DNA of 64,000 nucleotides, taken from positions 96,804,684 through 96,868,683 of the forward strand of contig NW_026555331.1 in assembly GCF_014898055.3 (NCBI RefSeq), read 5' to 3'. The stretch comes from Talpa occidentalis (Eukaryota; Chordata; Mammalia; Eulipotyphla; Talpidae). Made by a program: the position numbers and the translations under genes. Positions within the stretch are counted from its first letter, which is position 1, and the number at the start of each line of letters is the position of its first letter. Positions 49,261 to 61,157 of the stretch are shown in pieces. The notes beneath the pieces were generated by a model. It worked only from the letters and a program-made list of their open reading frames with translations. It had not been told where the DNA came from and did no database searches.

Positions 49261-50335
49261 TCTCTTATTTTTTTCATCCCTGTAATCTGAGTCCGCTGTG
49301 TTTTCATTGACGGAGAGGAATAAGCAAACGATGCAGAGACACTAGCTTTAAATTGTTTGAGGGTCAAATTATACACTCCATAAAGAACAGCCTGTGTCAG
49401 AAACCAAGTGTTAGCATTAGATGAGTATGTTTTGGATGACATGTTTCTTACCTTCTAAAGGATTCTATAGGTGACACTAGTATGACTCTAGTATGGGGCG
49501 AATTATAGCAGAAACTACTTTTAAAAAAACGCCACAAAACCCACGAAGTGAAAACATTAGCCACGGAAGGGGTTCGCCTCGTCATTTCCCCGACCTACTA
49601 ACTCTACCTCCCTTTTATCAGGGTTGGTGTCAGGGCGAGTGGTCCGCTCCCTGCAGTGGGAAAGCGCGACCCCTCCAATTCACGTTTCCAGTCACCGTCA
49701 CCCTACACCCTCGCCTTGCCCAGCAGGTTCGTGTAAAAACGCCAACTGTAGCGTTTTCTTTTCAAATCCTCTCGAATGAATTCTTAAGCTCGAGCATTCG
49801 TGGGGACCCTCCAGGTACCGCCCCACAATGCCCCCTCCTCTCCCCGAGCCGCGGGGCCGAGGGCGGCAGGCTCAGCGCGGCGCGCACCTGCCCCGCGGCT
49901 CCCCGGGCCCCGCGGCCGCGCCAAGGCCAGGGGCGGCCGGGCAGCCTCCCGCACCGTCCCCGCTCAGGGCCCTGCGGCCGAGGGCGCAGCCGGGGGAGCG
50001 TGTCCCCCGCCGCCCGGCCGCCGCCTCGCGCCTGGCGTGGGCGTGTTCGCTCCAGAAATCCCCAGTGGTCCGAGGTGCCCGTCCCTCCCCGGGGGAGAAC
50101 CGCGGGTCCCCCGGCGGCTCTCGGCGTCCGCCTGCCTCTGGCGCGCCTTCCCCGCGCCTCAGACGCGCGCTCAAGTGTCCCCGCACCTTCGCCCCGCGCC
50201 GCCCCCACGGCCCGCGCCCCCGGCCTGCGGGTCTCCGGCGCCCGGGCCCGCGCTCCCGCCGCGGGTCCGGCCTCCCGTCGCCCCCGGCCCCGCCCAGCCT
50301 CGGCCGCGCCGGGGCTCCCGGCCCGGCCTCTCCGT

Positions 50336-50382
50336 CGCCCTCCCCTCCCCCTCCGCCCCCTCCCCCTCCCCCTCCCCTCCCC
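50336..50382 (-). repeat. C-rich/G-rich tract, potential G-quadruplex
   Basis: The plus strand is almost pure pyrimidine with many CCCC and CCCCC runs split by T or G. The minus strand therefore holds far more than four runs of GGGG with one-base loops, so a stable G-quadruplex or triplex is plausible. It ends 8 bp before the MEF2 site. Confidence 0.7.
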
Positions 50383-50390
50383 ATGACTTG

Positions 50391-50400
50391 CTATTTTTAG
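50391..50400 (+). promoter_or_regulatory. Perfect MEF2 site (CTATTTTTAG) at inferred TSS
   Basis: CTATTTTTAG fits the MEF2 consensus CTA(A/T)4TAG exactly and is the only A/T-rich island in about 1 kb of C+G-rich DNA. It lies 178 bp before the first splice donor, so transcription probably starts 20-40 bp downstream and the site may also serve as a TATA-like element. MEF2-driven HDAC9 expression as a negative feedback in muscle is known in mouse, which fits this site. Use by this species is inference. Confidence 0.75.
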
Positions 50401-50419
50401 CAAATCCTCGGTTCGCCGC

Positions 50420-50578
50420 CACCCGCACAGCTCGCAGCTCGCAGCCGCCCGCCGCCGCCTCCCCAGCTCCCCCCGCGCGGCGGCCGCGGTGGCGGCGCGT
50501 CCCGCACCTCGCGCAGCGCGCACCCGGCTGCCCCCGCGCCCTCGCCGGCGTGTGCTTCTCCGGCGCCAGCCGCGGCCG
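50420..50578 (+). other. HDAC9: Predicted non-coding first exon of HDAC9
   Basis: The 3' boundary is well supported: the sequence GGCCG followed by GTAAGT at 50579-50584 is a near-ideal U1 donor. The 5' boundary is a guess, placed about 20 bp after the MEF2/TATA-like site. No ATG opens a frame that I recognise as HDAC9, in keeping with a 5' UTR exon and the start codon in a later exon outside this window. Very CpG-rich (GC about 80%). Confidence 0.55.
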
Positions 50579-50756
50579 GTAAGTCCCCGCTCCCGAGCAG
50601 CGGCGCTCCCCGAGTCAACTTTCAGTCCCCCCCTTTGCTTCTGCCTCGCCATTCTCTTCTCCTGGAAACATGGCTGTTTGGAGAAGGGGGAGAAGTTAGG
50701 GGGTCGCCGGCGCGGGGCGGAGGAGGGCGCGACAGGCTCAGCCCGAGCGGACGGAG

Positions 50757-50762
50757 GTGAGT
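50757..50762 (+). promoter_or_regulatory. Alternative splice donor (GAG/GTGAGT)
   Basis: GGAG followed by GTGAGT matches the donor consensus. It would extend the first exon by 178 bp, or serve a TSS further downstream in the island. Unproven without transcripts. Confidence 0.4.
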
Positions 50763-51544
50763 GGCACCGCAGCCCGGTCCCTGGCTGGTGCTCGGGAAAG
50801 CCCTGGGAATTGGGGGGGCCAAGGGTCCTTCGGATGCGCCGTTCAATTCCCTGCCGGGATTCCCCAGGTTAACAGCATCCAAGTCCGGACCCCGACACCC
50901 CATTCCTTCCATCTCGTAAACCAGACGAGGGCGGGTTTACGGGAGCCTTTATCACAAGTTCGGTGCCAAGTGATCTTTGGGGCGCAGACCCTGACATCTG
51001 CTAGGCAAGCCGAAGCAGGGATGGTGGCATTACCTCCCCCCCTCCCCGCCACACACCCAGTTTATGTCGGAACTGAGTTATGAATGAAAAGTTTGTGCTG
51101 CCAACGTGTTGCTTGAGGGGAGCCGTACTTAGTGGGGGGGATCGTTGCTGTTTCGTGGGGTCAGTTCCAAGTCGATACATCGGAATACTGGGTTTTCTGA
51201 AAAGTTCCGGTGCTTGGGGGATGGGAGGTAAAGCAGTTCCTCGGCTAGTGCAAGGAGAGTGATGAATCGTAAGCTCTTTAAGGTAACCTGGCTGATAAAA
51301 CGCCACCCGAGGGTTTCATGGAGGGGACTTGATGGGGGGAGAGGACCGGGGACGTTCCCTGGGCGCCCAGCGGGCAGCGTTTGTTTGGCTTTGAAAGCAT
51401 CGCCCACTTGTCCACAGCGAGAGGTGCTGGTGTCAGAGGCCTGTGTGTCCGCGGTGTGATCGGGTGGACCCGGCTGCTCTCCAGATCCCAGGAGAGGTCG
51501 CCAGGAGAGGTGGCCTGCGGCGGGGCGCTGAGGATGCGGTTCAT

Positions 51545-54500
51545 GTGATGTGGAGTGGGAAATTCTCTAGTGAGTCTCCTGTGCTCTAATTTCAGGACGA
51601 TCTGTCACGTTTGTTTTTGCTGTCAGGGAGGTGTGTGCAATCTCCTAAAAGGAACTTTCAGATCAAGTCACTAAAACAAATTGAAATCTGCGAGAAATGG
51701 GACATCTATATGTATCCCATTCTACAGATGCATCAAATGTATGCATAGGTGCGTGTGTGATGAGGAAGTGGGGGTAAGAAGGGCTTAAAAAAGTTAACTT
51801 CTTCCGGAAAAGAAAGCAAAGAGTTAATTTTTTTCATTCCCAAATAGTATAACAATACTTTTAGGACTAAATACTCTTGGTGTGCTGAGATTTCTCATGA
51901 AGGGTAAGATTTAGGAATTAGAGGTATTTGGAATACAATCATATTTTCAAATCTTGCAGACATACTTGGAATCTGGGAAAACGGAGTAAGTATATAGAGA
52001 GTTATATATTAAACAAAAAATTTAAATTGTTTGGAAAGAAAACCTTTTGACATTTGGAAACGTCTGGATGTTAATTTCTGATGCTCTAGAAGTATTTTTA
52101 ATTCTGTAATTAATAACAGCACAGAATACATTGCAGTTAGTAAATGAAGACAAATAAAATATCATGTTTGGAAAGAATATCTTTTGAACCACTCTTTGGT
52201 ACTTTGGATATTTATTATGGAAATTATTGTGACTGAAAATATGTAGTTTAATATATTTGCTTTTTACCACAGATAATTAGTCCTCTTTTTCCTTTTAAAC
52301 CACTGTTCTAGTTTGAACCAATTTAATTTTCCAAACACCAAATCAGTGACATGCCTTCTGGAAAACATTCCTGTTTAAAATGCTTCACAAGAATATTGTA
52401 TTTCCAAAAGGACAGATAATTTAGGCAGTTGTAAAACTTTCTTTTAATTTATTTTCATCCATTTTGTTTGAATGAGGCATTTAAACATTCAAACAGAGAA
52501 GCATTTTCTTGAAATATGTCATTCTCTATGTAAGGGAAAAGCTAATGTTTTCATGCATTTCAGTCTCAGGCAGGTGCACGTAGAGACTCCTGTGTCTGAC
52601 CTTTGATGTCAAGCTGCCAGCTAAAGACAGAGATGCTTTCCCAGCTCTCCTCTGAATTGATGATCTTCACTACAGATTGGACACGATCAGATGCAATAAG
52701 ACTATGCAGAAGCAAGTTCAGAGTTTTAAATTATTAGTTAATGGTCAGGAGGAAGATTTTTTTTCCCCCATTCTCTGTTGTGTCTCTGCAATTCAGCCGA
52801 TTGGGTAGTCTTTTAATGGGAAATCAGACCAAACACTCTTTGATTAAGAGTGTTGGCATATTAAATTGTCATCGTCTATAAAGATGACAATCCTTCTGAA
52901 ATTGAAAAGATAATTTTATATATTATTATAGTTTTATGATTGTTTTATGACCATTGTAGTAGTAGACAGTTGTTTCATGAAGTTACTGCCACTATTTATA
53001 AATAATTACTTATTTTATACTTATATATTTGGGTGTAAGGGGTTTTAAATCATAAAACCAACTGGCCGGATAACTGCTTCTTCATTAATTAGTTTAGATA
53101 ATACACACACTCAGGTTTTTATTAATATATGGAACTAAGGCGTTTTAGGGTTGTATAGTTTTCTTTTTATTAGAATGACTTCTATTTTGAAATTAAATAG
53201 TACAACATATTATACTGTAATTTACATTCACATAGTGAAGAAGGTGTAGGTTATTCTTAAATAGAGATCTGGAGAAAGAGCTAGCAAGGAGAGTCATTTG
53301 TGAAACATATGGACATCATAAAATCCTTCTGTATAGAGCATCTGCACCTTCTCATTAGTGAAATATTGTACTTATGGACATTTTTTGTTATTATTTCCAA
53401 ATGCGACTTTTAATTTTTGCTTCAATGGATTTTTTGGTTTGTTTTAAAATGTGATTATAGTTAATGTTTAAGATGGTGGGGGCTTTTATTGCCTGAAGCC
53501 CTTACCTTACGATAAAACATCTTACTTAATTTTTATTGTACACATCTACAGACACTCACAATTCTTTTCTAGCTTGCTATTAGAACTCTTACATTTTTTA
53601 AAAATCCTTTACAAAATTTGAGGGACAAGTGGGACGACATATTGTTCTCTTTTCGGAGGGATATAGCCTTCAAAGCCTAGTATTAGTGTCACGCTGAGGT
53701 TAACAGCTTTATTTCCTGTAGCCTAATTACAACAGAAAGCTGCCCCTGTGGCTATGTTTTGACATTTTAATAAATTTATTTATTCCTAAATCTTTAAAAT
53801 GGTTAACTTTGTAGATGTGTAGGTCAGATTTTATATCAGTCAATATAGTCATAAGGAAATGGGCTCTTACTGTGGTCTCGATAGCTCATTCTGCAGCAAA
53901 TGTACATACCTTTGAGGGATATCCATTCTTGCAATCATTCAGTATCTCACATATCCCTCTGTCCCCACTGACCACACCTTAACCAAATGCCTTTTATTGG
54001 TACAAGCTGCTTTGAAATATGTCAGCACAGTTGTCATGTTTGAGGATCATCAGTCTTACTGATGAGAACTCAGAAGGTAATTTTTGAGAAGAGAAAGTAT
54101 TGACAGAGACATTAATGGACCATCCGTTATAGAGCCAACCAATATTGATTAGGGGTGATGTTTTTTCTGGGTGTCAAAGCACTCACCTTTTCTTATTAGC
54201 TCTGTTTCTTTGGCCTAATTTATAGAAGTCAAAGTGAACAGGTTTATGTAACTATGATAGTCATTTCTGTTCTGTAGACCTCACATCTAAATAAATAAGG
54301 CTTAAAAAAGAAAAAGTATAGTAAATTGTTCTTCTCTAAAGAAGGTATCCCTCTGACATTTTCTTCATATTTCCAAATCCCTCTTCTCTTCAAATCTTAC
54401 CAGAATTTTTCAGGGTAATTGCCCACATGATTTGTAATAGTCAATATTATAGGCTTCTGATCCTGTATTGTTAGATTCAAAAGTGGAAAATATTATCCAG

Positions 54501-55085
54501 GATGTAGAAGAAAGCTTTGTAATTTCGTAGAAGATAGTAATATGTAATCTTATACAAAGTTACATGTATTTGATGAAAATACTTTCAGTACTTTTGAATA
54601 AGTAGTTTGTATGAGGAGCTCTGTTATATATTTATATATGTATATATACACACACATATATTTACTGTCCTTTTCCCTAAATATATGGTATATAGAAGTT
54701 CATCAAAATCATTTTAGATGTGAAATACTGAAAAAAAAAGTCATTATTCAAGTGTGGCTTGATATTTACTAGAACAGAGTTTCTTTAGAGCCTCAAAAGA
54801 AACTCCCATTCCTCATATTCTTTGTTGCAGCAGAAAGAGCTTAGCATGCTGCTGGTGAGACTGAGAGGGTTGAGGATTTGGGAAATGGTACTTTCTTCCC
54901 ATTTTTGTAGAATCTATGATAAAAAAGAGATGGATGTGCACTAGTCTAGTTTGAATGGAATAGTGATGAGAATGGCCGTAGAGGAAAGGATAAGATTTGG
55001 GTCACTGAGTTATCACTCAAAATATTTGGTAGCAAGTTGTGGAAACTAACCTTGGTTAATTTATAACGTGAAACAAATTTATTAG
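51545..55085. other. Intronic, nothing recognised
   Basis: AT-rich and unique-looking, with a short TATATA/CACACA mixed run at 54,628-54,661. No named repeat in 3.5 kb, which is unusually repeat-poor for this window and suits the neighbourhood of a regulated promoter. Confidence 0.4.
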
Positions 55086-55089
55086 GGGA

Positions 55090-56030
55090 TCTTGATCCCA
55101 TGTTTTCTATTGCTTTGAAACACATTACCACAAATTTAGTAATTTGAAACAGCACACATTCTGTTAGCTTCATTGCTCAGGAGTCCACGTAAGACTCAGT
55201 GGAGTCTCTTGATTAGGGATCACGCTTGGTGTTGGTGAGGGTTGCAGTCTTATCAGAGACTTGGCAGGGAAAATATCTGCTTCCCAGTTTCCCTAGATTT
55301 TTTGGCTGACTTCATCTCCTTGTAGTTCTGGGATTGAGGTCTCCATTTTCTTGTTGGCTGTCAATCAGAGGCCACTCACCCCTCTTATGGGGAGACTGCT
55401 GTTCTTTGCCATGTGACCTCCAATGGGCAGACAACTTTTGCAAAGCCTGCAAGAAAGACTCTCTTGCTCCAGTATAATACAGTCTTAGATAACAAATGGG
55501 AATGTGTTTTGCAGCCATTCTAGTCCTGGTAGGTTTACCATCAGTTCTCTAGATTTGAAAGGGGATTTTGGAGTCCTTGGAATCATTTTCACAGACTTTA
55601 CTATTAAGCAGGAGAAACAAGCTAGCAGGGAGACGGTAACTTGAGCCCCCTGCAAATCTCTATATATTCTTTTCTCTGGTCTTTCTCTGGTGTTCTCTCA
55701 TGGCCTCTTCCTCTCATAGCCATAGCTGTCTCTGAGTAACACTGCCCCATTATCCCCTCCCTTCTAGGTATAAGTATGCACACTTGCACATGCACACACT
55801 CCCATGCTCAGGTGTCCATAGTTGGACACTGTGTCCCACACCCCCTCTATGTTAATAAGATCAAGGGCACAGGTGATAGCCACAGAGGCCAATGGTATAA
55901 TAGCCTGACCACCTTCATTTACCCGATAGACTGCTTAATATGACCTTTGTTGTGAGACATAATTTTAATTAAGGTAGTGCCATCCATCACCTTTGCCATG
56001 TCTGTGGATATCCATTGCTGAGGCAAAGGA
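55090..56030 (+). repeat. Ancient mammalian repeat, family not named
   Basis: 'TTTTCTATTGCTTTGAAACA', 'CATTACCACAAATTTAGTAA' and 'AGGAGTCCACGTAAGACTCA' come first. 'GTAGTTCTGGGATTGAGGTC', 'TCCATTTTCTTGTTGGCTGT' and 'CTTTGCCATGTGACCTCC' follow. They match the common repeat 'tattgctgcgtaacaaattaccacaaacttagc ... ttgccatgtggccc'. The match is clear to about 55,480 and fades to 56,030. The 68- and 75-codon frames here are spurious. Confidence 0.6.
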
Positions 56031-56984
56031 GAAGAAATGTGAGCAAATGATTGTTTAAAAATGTGTTTAAGTTTTTCATCAGGATAAGCATGATGACCCT
56101 CTGGATATGGGATTGAATTGGAGAGTAGCTGGAGTCTTTCAACTTCTTAAAGAGAAAACTCTTCTAGGATTTAGGAGAATGGTAGTAGTGAGATGCCTTT
56201 TAGAAATAGTAGTTGTAAGAAAGGTATAGAAGACTCTGAAAACTTGAATGACTAACACATGCGTTGGTTTAGGAAATAACTTACTTTCTAATACATTCTA
56301 CATGTGAAAGATTTTCAAGAAATTATTGTCATCAATCCTTACAGGGAGGCAGCATTAAGATTTTGAGGCCAGAAGTGTGGGCTCCTCTTATAGGAGGAAA
56401 CAGAGCCAGGGACAATAGCAGAACCACTCTTTGTCTGTGACTATGATTGCAGTATAGGAATAGGAATCCATTAAGCACAGTGTGTGCACCAAGCACTTTG
56501 CAGGAATGATACTATCTAATCTGCATCTCATCTCTGGCAATTAAGTTTGAATTTCCCAAGTTCTACCTACCCTCTTTTCCCGCAAGTAAATGGAGACTTT
56601 GCAGGTATATATGTGATCCCAGAACACACAGGTAACATAGATATGTTATAACAGCTGGTAATGGTAGACTCATTTACATTGTTTGTACTTCTATGATCAG
56701 TTCTTACTTAGGAAGCTCACTTTTTAAAAAAACAAGTAGGATCTTTCTGTTTCCAAACACATATCCAAAAAGAGAGGGGTTCTTGTGTGTCAACTTTGTT
56801 TTTGCTCAGCAATACATTCAAACAGGAGCTTGTTTCTAGGTGACCCGTTGAGCTGTATAATCGTTTGTTGTCTATTTCAAATAAAATATATTTGTGTTAT
56901 TTGTCATTCATACTATCCATTCATACCACCTCATGCGCTGTATTGGGTAGGCCAGTAGAAATATTTGCTTAGTTCTTAAAAATA
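56031..56984. other. Intronic, one faint MIR-like patch
   Basis: 'AGCACAGTGTGTGCACCAAG' and 'ATACTATCTAATCTGCATCT' (about 56,475-56,530) resemble an antisense MIR, without a secure full alignment. Nothing else. Confidence 0.4.
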
Positions 56985-57075
56985 AAAGTTCATTTCATTG
57001 CTAAGGATCACTTAACTAGGAGTGGCACCAGGATTTGAATTTATTCTGGTTTTTGTCAAAGCCTATAGTTTTGTA
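56985..57075 (-). repeat. MIR fragment, antisense
   Basis: 'AAGGATCACTTAACTAGGAG', 'TGGCACCAGGATTTGAATTT' and 'GTCAAAGCCTATAG' match the complement of the MIR core and B-box region ('aaggtcacacagctagtaagtggcagagccaggattcgaac'). Confidence 0.65.
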
Positions 57076-60000
57076 GTACACTTCTCACACTGACAAGTAG
57101 TTAGTGAAGTTTCCAGGGAAAAAGCTTGTGTTTCCCAGCAAAGTGAATGTCAACACTACAATTGCTTCATTCTGAGAGAACTAGATATAGGAAGATGAAG
57201 GTTAAAAAGAGGAGGGAGAGAATCTGTTGTATCATGCTTTCTTTTATCTTCCCAGCAGAAGGCACCGATGATAGATTTCTCTTCCATCTACAAGTGAGAT
57301 ATGAAGTATAGGCTGCAAATTTTTATTTCTAGTTATCATTTTGACTGAAATCAAAAGTTTTCTGTCTCCTTTACCTTCTGTATGTAGATTTCTGTTGTTA
57401 AATACAATCAGGAGGCGTTATGAATTTTCATTGCCTCTTTGGCCACAGGGTTCTTTCTATAGCTTTTCAGTAGATGCCACTGTTTTGATCTACTTGAAAA
57501 GTCTATTGAGACATTCCTCCTTTGTTCTTCTATTACTCAGTCCCCCTTTCTACTCTGTGGTGCCTCTGAATTCTATTCACAGACATTCTACTTTTTTCTC
57601 TTTCTGTTTTATGTACTTAAATCTCTTCTTTAAATGGATATAGTTCCATTGATCAGAATCATTGACCCAGATCCCCTTACTGCTTTACTGTAAAATACAA
57701 ACTCAGTGTGGGACTCATCCGTATTCTGTTCATTTTACTGACTTGTACTCTCTGTCCCAGTATGGTCTGAGGAAGACTTTAAGATTCTCTGGGCATGTGA
57801 GTCAAAATATATACATTTTAAACTAAGTATATCAAACAGCACACTGATTATATTGTGTGAGGTCAGGTGCATATCTGTGGACCACTCAACTGTGACCAGG
57901 TAGGCAACACTGGGATGGCCTCATGTAGGCTTAGGTATCTGCCTTTCTGAAGTAGGATAGTTCACAAAGAGGGGAATTGTGAGCCACCCCTCAGCCTGAT
58001 TAGGGTCAACCATTATAACATAATCCAGAGCAAGCTACAGATCAGGAATTCTTGAAAGAAACTGTTTTTGTATAACCACCCCCCGTTTTGAAAAAGATTT
58101 GTATCTTATCTTCATACAGGTTTTAGATTTTCTGACTTAAATTAGGCTAGATTTGACTCCAAAAGTCAAAATTCATTATACTGAAATTCATTCTACCCAG
58201 ATTTTCTCATAGACTGGAGTGAACCTTTATTAAAGGATTTAATAAAGGTATCTTTATTTCCTTTATATTTTTAACTTTTGCCACTCCTTGGCTTGTGACC
58301 TTAAGAATTTAAGCCTTACATTTGGAGTTGGCAAGTGGCTCTTAGACTTTAGGTAGTGGGAGCAACTGACCTGAGGGAATATATCAACATATAAAGTCAA
58401 AATGTGTAGATGGGGTGGGTTGTCATGAGGGAGCAAAGAATTTCAGATTTTCAGTTCTAGCACCCATGTATTCTTCAAGGTTCTCCCACCCATTTTTCTG
58501 GATTATGTTAGATGAGCAGGAAGTTTATCATAAATTGAGTTTCTGCCCCTTGCTATGGAAAAATTGCTAACCAGCACAGTTTTATTTTAGTATTCTCGGT
58601 ACATTCTTTGAATATCTGCAAAAGTATCAGAAGTAAATTACTTTCCATACCCCAAATCAGACTTTTATTCCTCTGGATTTTTATTTGGAGAGTGTGCTAT
58701 TCGGAAGCTGTGCCTTCTCCAGGCCCAGCTCTTGTATGATGTTTTCTCTTATTTCTGTTGATTGCGATGATGACCACTCTTCTCTGAATTCCTACAATAA
58801 TTGAGGATGATGGCAGTGATTCTCACAGGCTTGTAAATGGAACTTCAGTAGTAATTGATTGATAAAATCTGTAATAAAAAAGACTACTGTATGAGTAAAG
58901 CTTTTAAAGGAAGTATCATAGTCTAGAACAACATTTTTATACTTTTGAAATATATATTAACACTATGGTGGTTAACTATTAACATCAAAGTAAAAAGTAG
59001 CATATTTAATATATGTATATTAAATATATGCATATTTAATATAAGTAGCATATTTAATATGATTTACATATGTATTTATGTCTCCTTAGCAACTCCTCCA
59101 TTGTATCTCCCACACCTAGAAGGAAAGGAGGGAAGAAAAGGCCCAATTTTCTAATGAGCCCCATCTTCAAACAATATTCTACAGGAAGAATGGTCTGATT
59201 AGGCTAAGATTACTTGTTTATACTTAAAAATACCTAAGGTATTTTTATTTAACATTTTACTTCAGTATGTAGAAACAAAACACAATGCTTTTACCTGTAG
59301 ATATGACAGATTACAAAACCAGTGAGCAAATATATATAACCAATTAATGTAGGACTGATGAAATTAAAAGGAACAATGAATTATATTGATTCAGTGATTC
59401 ATTGAACAAGTCAATGATGATATTCAAAAGCAGTGATATTGTATTGTTGAAGTTATGTTGTCAGTGTGGGCTCAAGAGTATAAGGGTGTGCCCTGTTCTT
59501 ATTTAATCTGTTTCTATGCTTTTTTATTAATATAAATGCTGAAAATGTCTTTTAAAAAAGTATATTAAAAAGCCACACTATTCAAGGTTGTTTGCTAGTT
59601 CAGGCTAATCAGTCTTCATACATTACCAAGACTCTACCGGTAAGCAATCTTTAAATGTCAATTTTAATAAGGTATCACCTGAGAACTCTATAACATCTTT
59701 TTGTTTTCTGAAAGATGTGATTAGCATTGTGGAGTTATTGAATTCTACATCAAATGTGCAAGCAGTATCCGGTGATTCCTGGAATGGAGAAAGAGTTGTA
59801 TAGAAACTACACAGAGATAGGATGCATGAATCATCTTCACTCACATGATGATTTTATCCACTGTAGTGCAGGTACATCTGGATCATGCTGCTACCATGTA
59901 TTCTATAATGATTCATTCATTTTTAGTTTTTTCCCATATCTAATTTATTTAGCAAATGGTATGTTAGTTGACCTTCACATGCATGATTGAGAATATAACA

Positions 60001-60224
60001 GCAAATGCCAAGATGAAATTCAGTGATGGTACTTAGTTTTAAGATGCTTATTCAGAAATTAATTAGAATACATTTATATGTATTTTTTGCTTTTTATCAT
60101 TCCAATGAAAACCCAAAATGAAAGCAAAAGTTCCACATCAGACTCATGGATCTCAGATTAAAGTATATTGTCTCAATAGTTTCCTTAAAGCTTTTTACAT
60201 CTTACTCTGCATGTATGTCATTAA
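57076..60224. other. Intronic, nothing recognised
   Basis: The 100-codon frame at 57,341-57,643 has no recognisable similarity. A 'CATATTTAATAT'-type tandem stretch lies at 58,998-59,062. No named repeat. Confidence 0.4.
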
Positions 60225-60480
60225 CTAAATGGTAAGCCCCATGAGGTCAGAGAGAGATTACTGTTTTTGTTTCCATCCATACTCCTTAGTGTATTTCTGA
60301 TAGTTGATGCCCAACAAGTGTTTGCTGATTGACCAACTGTTAATATGTCATTATTTCTTACTGCACTATAAGGTCCTTGAGGGCATGGACTATTTTGTTT
60401 TAATTTGTAGACTCTGCAAGTCCAGACCAGAAATGCTTACATAAGAAAATGCTGAACAAATGTTATGAAAGAAAGAATGG
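60225..60480 (+). repeat. Two consecutive L2-type 3' ends
   Basis: First copy: 'AATGGTAAGCCCCATGAGGT', 'CCATACTCCTTAGTGTATTT', 'TGATGCCCAACAAGTGTTTG' and 'CTGATTGACC'. Second copy: 'TATAAGGTCCTTGAGGGCAT', 'GGACTATTTTGTTTTAATTT', 'GCTGAACAAATGTTATGAAA' and 'GAAAG'. Both follow the L2 end 'gtaagctccatgagggcagggac ... caataaatgtttgttgaatga'. Confidence 0.65.
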
Positions 60481-60885
60481 ACACGTTTTTGGCTTTGCAT
60501 GTGTGAGAGATCTTTTAGATCTCCTCTTTCATATATAAGACTCTTCTAACAATTGTGCAGAACAGTGCTGTTCTATAAAATTTTCTGCAATGACAGAAGT
60601 TTTCTTATAGCTGTGTTCTCCAGTATCACAGGCAGTAGGCACATGGGGTCTTGATACTTGAAATGTCAGTAGTGAGACCAAGAACCTGAATTTACTTTTA
60701 TTTAATTTTAATTATGAAATAAATAATTATGAAATAAAGTGTCTATTAAGCAGTCCATGTCCAGATATAACGCCTCCATTCTCAAACTCATTTGCCCACA
60801 TCTCCAACACTACTACTGGATGTTGTTATTCGATATTGTTATTAGATGGATAAAGTTAGTTATATCACTTTAAAAAGAGCAGTAG

Positions 60886-61143
60886 TGGGCCTCCCTGGTG
60901 GCGCAGCGGTTGAGCGCTGGGTTACGAGGCTACCCACAGCCTCTGCAGCACCGGTTCAATCCCCAGCCGCTGCAAGGGTCCCACAATGGCGCTCAGACCT
61001 CTCCTGCCGCCCGCTGCTCCCCTCAGCAGTGTACTTCGTCAGTCTGCCTGCTCTGCTCTCCCCTCTGGCTCTGGTGAGTTCTCTCACCCTCCCATGCTTC
61101 TGACTGTACCCAGTGCTTGTATAAATAAATAAATCTTAAAAAA
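60886..61143 (+). mobile_element. tRNA-derived SINE, type A, sense, young
   Basis: 'GGGCCTCCCTGGTGGCGCAG' and 'CGGTTGAGCGCTGGGTT' give an intact A box, with a B box at 'CCGGTTCAATCCCCAG'. The type A tail 'TTCTGACTGTACCCAGTGCT' is followed by TAAATAAATAAATCTT(A)n. A perfect 14-base target-site duplication 'AAAAAGAGCAGTAG' lies at 60872-60885 and 61144-61157. Confidence 0.95.
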
Positions 61144-61157
61144 AAAAAGAGCAGTAG

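Larger units (their letters stand above)
49795..50790 (+). promoter_or_regulatory. HDAC9: CpG-island promoter, inferred upstream promoter of HDAC9
   Basis: This is the only CpG island of the window. CpGs are very frequent from about 49,795 to 50,790, with thinner enrichment from about 49,560 and to about 51,540, against an otherwise AT-rich background. It has GC boxes, no coding ORF with protein similarity, and a plus-strand splice donor just after it. The long open frames through it on both strands are typical artefacts of G+C-rich DNA. The assignment rests on synteny: in human and mouse PRPS1L1 lies upstream of HDAC9 on the opposite strand, and here the island is about 38 kb from PRPS1L1 with the expected direction. 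No HDAC9 protein sequence is present in the window, so a different transcript, such as a lncRNA, is the main alternative. Confidence 0.7.

Noticed and set aside
49493..50652. Long overlapping open frames on both strands (up to 297 codons) in the CpG island
   Set aside because: They are rich in Pro, Arg, Ala and Gly, overlap each other in several frames, and match no family. This is the usual effect of few stop codons in C+G-rich DNA.
57341..57643. 100-codon plus-strand frame in the inferred intron
   Set aside because: Hydrophobic and Ser-rich composition expected from T/C-rich DNA; no similarity to a known protein and no splice-site pair fitting an HDAC9 exon.
60886..60975. Possible tRNA gene in the SINE head
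   Set aside because: A and B boxes are present but the acceptor stem does not close and the sequence continues into the SINE body, so it is a retroposon.
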